Source: Lachnospiraceae bacterium UBA3785 (lineage in GTDB: Bacteria; Bacillota; Clostridia; Lachnospirales; Lachnospiraceae). Taken from it: a stretch of 14,090 nt of DNA. Below are positions 12,839-14,090 of the stretch, one piece after another. The position numbers and the translations under genes are program-made. Position 1 is the first letter of the stretch; each line of letters begins with the position of its first letter. Under the pieces are notes generated by a model that did not search any database, was not told the DNA's origin, and was given only the letters and a program-made list of their open reading frames with translations. The stretch spans positions 1 through 14,090 of the forward strand of contig DFFD01000039.1 of the NCBI GenBank assembly GCA_002369495.1, in the 5' to 3' direction.

Positions 12839-13432
12839 ATGGAAGATAAGAGAAATATCGAACAGGCACTGGCGGACAGCCTGAAGGCGCTGGCCGTGAA
12901 GATGCCCTTCGAGAAGATCACAATCAAACAGATCACAGACGGTGCGGGGGTGATCCGGGTTACATTTTACAACCATTTCCAGGACAAGTACGACCTTCTG
13001 GAGTGGATCGTGAAGAAGGATATCATCTCCCCGGTGAAGCTCCTGCTGGCGAACGACATGTACCGGGAAGCTCTGCTGCTCATGTTCACGAACATGCAGA
13101 AGGAGAAGAAGTTCTACATGCGGGTGGTGGATACCGAGGGGCAGAATTCATTTTCGGAGATCGTCGTCCGGAATTTTGACGAGCTTCTCACGGAAATGCT
13201 CCCGGGCGACGACACCTACCACCCGCAGCACGTCTGGCTTGAACCGAAGCAGGTCGCGGCCTACTACGCCCAGTCGATGAGCTTCGTGATGATCGCCTGG
13301 ATCCGGAAGGGAATGCCGATCGGACCGGACGAGATGGCGAAAGCCTACGACTACCTGGCTTCGCACTCGTTGTGGGATACGCTGAACGAGATGAACGGCA
13401 AGGTGTCGCCGGACGATAGACATTTCTTCTGA
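12839..13432 (+). CDS. TetR/AcrR family transcriptional regulator (second)
   Basis: The helix-turn-helix covers about residues 10-55, with MPFEKITIKQITDGAGVIRV followed by TFYNHFQDKYDLLEWIV, a strong TetR recognition-helix pattern. The C-terminal half (about 80-190, EALLLMFTNMQKEKKFYM and beyond) resembles the effector domain of DhaS-like TetR members. The start is uncertain: the ATG at 12839 (197 residues) is preferred, a TTG at 12830 is possible, and neither has a strong ribosome site. It follows the sigma-like gene by 54 bases and ends 25 bases before a strong terminator. The MMPL-type exporter gene follows in the same direction, a common arrangement in which the regulator controls the exporter; this is inferred. 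Confidence 0.9.
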   Translation: MEDKRNIEQALADSLKALAVKMPFEKITIKQITDGAGVIRVTFYNHFQDKYDLLEWIVKKDIISPVKLLLANDMYREALLLMFTNMQKEKKFYMRVVDTEGQNSFSEIVVRNFDELLTEMLPGDDTYHPQHVWLEPKQVAAYYAQSMSFVMIAWIRKGMPIGPDEMAKAYDYLASHSLWDTLNEMNGKVSPDDRHFF

Positions 13433-13456
13433 TCTGTCAAATTGAATTTAACAGGG

Positions 13457-13495
13457 AAAAGGGTTTGACTGTGGAGCGGTCAGGCCCTTTTTTTT
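13457..13495 (+). terminator. Intrinsic terminator after the second tetR
   Basis: AAAAGGGTTTGAC (13457-13469) pairs with GTCAGGCCCTTTT (13479-13491), 13 pairs including two U-G wobbles, with a 9-base loop and a run of eight T. It separates the regulator from the exporter gene, which therefore needs its own promoter. Confidence 0.9.
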
Positions 13496-13539
13496 ATACT
13501 TTAGGTCGTACGGAAACTAATTAGAAAGCTGGTGTAAAT

Positions 13540-14090
13540 ATGGAGCGTTTCGGAAAGACTGTTGTAAAAATGAGGATCCCGATCCTCATCCTGTCGATCC
13601 TGCTTCTCATTCCGGCGGCACTCGGATATCTGAACACACGCGTAAACTACGATGTTCTCACTTACCTGCCGGATGAGATCGAGACGATGAGAGGGCAGGA
13701 TATCCTGCTCGACGAGTTCGGGACCGGCGCCATCTCGATGGTGGTCACGGAAGGAATGGATATGAAAGACGTGGCCGCCCTGAAGGAGAAAATCGAGGGC
13801 GTCGACCATGTAAAAAATGTAATCTGGTATGACACGGTCATGCCGCTCTCGGTCCCGGTGGAGATCCTGCCGGAGGAGGTGCGGGATGCATTTATCAACG
13901 GGGACGCGACGCTGATGGCGGTCACCTACGACACGGGTACGTCGGACGACGCGACTATGCAGGCAATCACGGATATCCGGAAGATCGCGGGCGGGCAGTG
14001 TTACCTGGCCGGCATCTCCGGTATCGTCACGGACACGAGGGACCTCTGCAACCGCGAGGAGCCGATCTACGTGCTGATCGCGGTCGCGCT
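13540..14090 (+). CDS. MMPL/RND-family transporter, N-terminal part (runs off window)
   Basis: Open from the ATG at 13540 to the window end, 183 codons with no stop. It encodes MERFGKTVVKMRIPILILS, one membrane helix at about 13-30, then NTRVNYDVLTYLPDEIETM, the conserved entry to the first extracytoplasmic domain of MMPL/RND-like proteins, and about 140 residues of that domain. The last residues, EEPIYVLIAVA, look like the start of the second helix. Proteins of this type export lipids or small hydrophobic compounds using the proton gradient; the substrate is not known. The ribosome site is weak (GGTG, 8 bases upstream). The 44 bases between the terminator and the start hold no clear promoter. 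The second TetR is the probable regulator. Confidence 0.85.
   Translation, partial: MERFGKTVVKMRIPILILSILLLIPAALGYLNTRVNYDVLTYLPDEIETMRGQDILLDEFGTGAISMVVTEGMDMKDVAALKEKIEGVDHVKNVIWYDTVMPLSVPVEILPEEVRDAFINGDATLMAVTYDTGTSDDATMQAITDIRKIAGGQCYLAGISGIVTDTRDLCNREEPIYVLIAVA

Noticed and set aside
13465..13500. Promoter TTGACT...TATACT for the exporter gene
   Set aside because: The two boxes are 24 bases apart, too far for a normal sigma-A promoter, and both overlap the terminator stem and T-tail.
1..14090. CRISPR array, tRNA, rRNA, riboswitch or complete insertion sequence
   Set aside because: No regularly spaced repeats, no cloverleaf or conserved leader structures, and no transposase or integrase frame was found on either strand by reading.

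Overview
The window looks like chromosomal DNA from a fairly GC-rich Clostridia member, most likely Lachnospiraceae-like. This placement is an inference from gene content: a YhaM exoribonuclease, an RlmD with a clostridial-type C-terminal extension, an MscL carrying a zinc ribbon, Shine-Dalgarno sites of GGAGG type, and many TetR and ABC/MMPL efflux-type genes. Most of the window is GC-rich. The first ~1.45 kb is clearly AT-richer and looks acquired or scarred.

Layout. (1) 1-1.1 kb: the end of an ABC-2 type permease that is open at the left edge, then the first few codons of a second permease that breaks off, abutting an apparent decapitated gene on the opposite strand. (2) 1.15-5.2 kb, minus strand: a closely coupled pair, yhaM then rlmD (RNA decay and 23S rRNA m5U methylation). 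Upstream of this pair is a membrane-anchored HtrA/S1C-PDZ protein whose catalytic His and Asp are replaced. A strong hairpin separates it from yhaM. (3) 5.2-6.05 kb, plus strand: a good sigma-A promoter drives a collapsed ABC exporter operon. The first ~105 codons of a LolD/MacB-type ATPase are joined, out of frame, to the last ~85 codons of an FtsX-type permease, and a long terminator hairpin follows. (4) 6.08-8.66 kb, minus strand: pyruvate kinase and a class I DAHP synthase, each with its own promoter. (5) 8.8-11.65 kb, plus strand: a TetR regulator, a 22-bp perfect palindrome, an extended -10 promoter, a sodium/proline-type symporter and a YfcE-type phosphodiesterase. (6) 11.7-14.09 kb, plus strand: MscL with a zinc-ribbon tail, a short sigma-factor-like protein without region 4, a second TetR regulator, and the start of an MMPL/RND-type exporter that runs off the right edge.

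How they fit together. Most genes are housekeeping (central carbon and aromatic amino acid entry, RNA processing, osmotic protection, proline/Na+ uptake). The accessory signals are two TetR-linked transport loci, two damaged ABC transporter loci, and a composition break at the 3' end of rlmD that resembles an integration scar. I found no complete mobile element, CRISPR array, tRNA or rRNA. The best candidates for unusual biology are the degenerate S1C protein, the region-4-less sigma-like protein, the modular RlmD tail, and the palindrome between the first tetR and the symporter. No intergenic gap exceeds ~200 bases.
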